NCBI RefSeq assembly: GCF_009711265.1
Contig: NZ_WMII01000006.1
Location: forward strand, 1-64,000
From: Paracoccus shanxieyensis
GTDB taxonomy: Bacteria > Pseudomonadota > Alphaproteobacteria > Rhodobacterales > Rhodobacteraceae
DNA: 64,000 nucleotides
Direction: 5' to 3'
Shown here: piece after piece, positions 62,665-64,000 of the stretch
Layout of the letters: every line of letters begins with the position of its first letter
Numbering within the stretch: position 1 is the stretch's first letter
The notes under the pieces: model-generated
What the model was told of the DNA's origin: nothing
Databases searched by the model: none
What the model saw: the letters and a program-made list of their open reading frames with translations, nothing else
Position numbers and translations under genes: made by a program

Positions 62665-64000
62665 GCGCCTTCCTCCATGTCGAACACCTTTCCGGGGTTC
62701 AGGATGCCTTGCGGATCTATCGCCGCCTTCAACCGCCGCATCAGCGCCAGTTCCTGCGGGGTCCGCGTATAGCCAAGATAGGGTTTTTTCAGCAGCCCGA
62801 TGCCATGTTCCGCCGAGACCGTGCCGCCAAAATCGCGCACGGTCTCATAGACCGCAGCCGAGATCTGCGTCATCGGCTGTACCTGCGCGCCCTTGGACAG
62901 CGCGATCAGATGCAGGTTGCCGTCGCCGATATGGCCGTAATAGACCGAAAACGCATCCGGCACACGGTCGGCCAGCCGGGCTTTGCAGGCTTGCGCGAAA
63001 TCGTCCATCACCGCGACCGGCAAACCCACGTCAAAGGCCACATGCGGGCCAAGGCGGCTGCCGAATTCCGAACAGGCATCGCGCGTGGCCCAGAACGCGC
63101 CGACATCGGCCATGCTTTGCGAGATGGCGGCATCGGCGATCAGCCCGGCCTCGAACTGGCTTTCGATCCATGACTGGAAGCGCGGGCCGTCGATGTCTTC
63201 GGACAGGCCCTGCGCCTCGATCAGCACATAGAACGGATGCGCCCCGCCCAGCGGAGAGCGGACGCCCACCGTCACCGTCGCCTCGTGCCAGTAATCGGCC
63301 CACATCACCTCGAAGGCCGACAGCATCGGCCCCAGACCACGCCGCGCCTGGCCCAGCAGAGCCACGACATCGCCGTAGCTGTCCATGCCGCACAGCGCGG
63401 CATTCACGCAGCCGGGCTTGGGTTGCATACGCAGGACGGCACGGGTGATGACGCCCAGCGTGCCCTCTGACCCGATGAAAAGCTGTTTCAGATCATAGCC
63501 CGCATTGTTCTTGATCATCTTGTTCAGGCTGGTGACCAGCGTGCCATCGGGCAGCACATATTCCAGCCCCAGCACCATCTCGCGCGCCATGCCATAGCGG
63601 ATCACCCGGTTGCCGCCGGCATTCGTGCCCAGATTGCCGCCGATCTGGCACGATCCCCGCGCGCCCAGATCCAGCGCGACGAAGAAGCCCGCATCGTCGG
63701 CGGCGCGCTGGATCACCTCCAGCGGCGTGCCGGCGCGCACGGTCATGGTGGCGGCGGCGGGGTCGATCTCCTCGATCCCCGCCAGCCGCTCCAGCGACAG
63801 CATGACTGCGCCCGCGATGGGATGGGCCCCGCCCGCCAGCCCGGTCAACCCGCCCTGCGGCACCACCGCAACGCCATGCGCGGCGCAGATCCGCATGACC
63901 TCGGCCACGCCTTCGGGCGTATCCGGGCGCAAGACGGCCAACGGCGCCTCGGTGGGCAGATAGCTGGTGTCCTGCAGATTGCGCGCGGGAATGTCGGCAC
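62661..64000 (-). CDS. FAD-binding oxidase, GlcD/D-2-hydroxyacid dehydrogenase type (5' end outside window)
   Basis: The frame is open to the right edge, so the N-terminus lies beyond the window; about 446 residues are seen. VVPQGGLTGLAGGAHPI, GGNLGTNAGGNRVIRYGM and IGSEGTLGVITRA are the PCMH-type FAD motifs, and YYGHIGDGNLHL plus SAEHGIGLLKKPYL the C-terminal metal/substrate region. Oxidises a D-2-hydroxy acid (D-lactate, D-2-hydroxyglutarate or relative) to the 2-oxo acid. Coupled to the aldolase gene by ATGA. Confidence 0.9.
   Translation of the reverse strand, partial: ADIPARNLQDTSYLPTEAPLAVLRPDTPEGVAEVMRICAAHGVAVVPQGGLTGLAGGAHPIAGAVMLSLERLAGIEEIDPAAATMTVRAGTPLEVIQRAADDAGFFVALDLGARGSCQIGGNLGTNAGGNRVIRYGMAREMVLGLEYVLPDGTLVTSLNKMIKNNAGYDLKQLFIGSEGTLGVITRAVLRMQPKPGCVNAALCGMDSYGDVVALLGQARRGLGPMLSAFEVMWADYWHEATVTVGVRSPLGGAHPFYVLIEAQGLSEDIDGPRFQSWIESQFEAGLIADAAISQSMADVGAFWATRDACSEFGSRLGPHVAFDVGLPVAVMDDFAQACKARLADRVPDAFSVYYGHIGDGNLHLIALSKGAQVQPMTQISAAVYETVRDFGGTVSAEHGIGLLKKPYLGYTRTPQELALMRRLKAAIDPQGILNPGKVFDMEEGA

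Overview
The window is high-GC DNA with compact operons and many 4-bp ATGA/GTGA gene overlaps. General amino acid (AapJQMP-type) and DctPQM TRAP transporters, several short-chain dehydrogenases and paired regulator/catabolic operons fit an alphaproteobacterium, most likely a Paracoccus-like member of the Rhodobacterales. This placement is inferred from composition and gene families; no rRNA or marker gene is present. No tRNA, rRNA, CRISPR array or intact insertion sequence was seen. Almost every gene serves uptake and breakdown of small organic acids, amino acids or sugar acids.

Layout. 0-8.4 kb: MmgE/PrpD protein and an amino acid ABC ATPase, a deletion scar joining a permease tail to a headless class IV aminotransferase, a TIM-barrel isomerase with an AAHS-type MFS importer under a divergent IclR regulator, and a tannase-family esterase. 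8.7-12.8 kb: racemase, IlvD/Edd dehydratase and SDR operon divergent from a GntR regulator. 12.8-17 kb: aapJQMP. 17-28.2 kb: two SDRs, a GcvA-like LysR regulator, and a tightly overlapped set (TPP enzyme, HyuA, HyuB, aminotransferase, uronate-dehydrogenase-like protein, FAD oxidoreductase). 28.5-32 kb: tetronate catabolism genes (otnK, otnI, DeoR regulator, otnC). 32-36.4 kb: YdeP-type molybdopterin oxidoreductase, a small partner protein and an AGCS symporter. 36.5-39.1 kb: small envelope proteins and an MltB-type transglycosylase. 39.3-44.9 kb: AcoR-like regulator and a monooxygenase/acetoin reductase/butanediol dehydrogenase operon. 44.9-45.9 kb: gene graveyard. 45.9-64 kb: a C5-dicarboxylate (itaconate/mesaconate type) region with TRAP transporter, class I fumarase, a second tannase-family protein, a second MmgE/PrpD protein, an HpcH/HpaI aldolase and a GlcD-type oxidase cut by the window end.

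How it fits together. The acyl-CoA dehydrogenase, class III CoA-transferase, MaoC/FAS1-like hydratase, CitE-like lyase, VOC protein, LysR regulator, MmgE/PrpD and TRAP set has the gene content of the Pseudomonas aeruginosa itaconate cluster. The added class I fumarase could also bring mesaconate in as citramalate. A near-identical 18-bp AT-rich site lies upstream of both the acyl-CoA dehydrogenase operon and the TRAP operon, which suggests one regulon. A second pair of near-identical 18-bp sites links the two SDR genes with the TPP/hydantoinase operon and the divergent tetronate operon around the GcvA-like regulator. Two places (about 2.6 kb and 45.24 kb) show the same kind of rearrangement: two divergent genes that have both lost their 5' ends at a common point.
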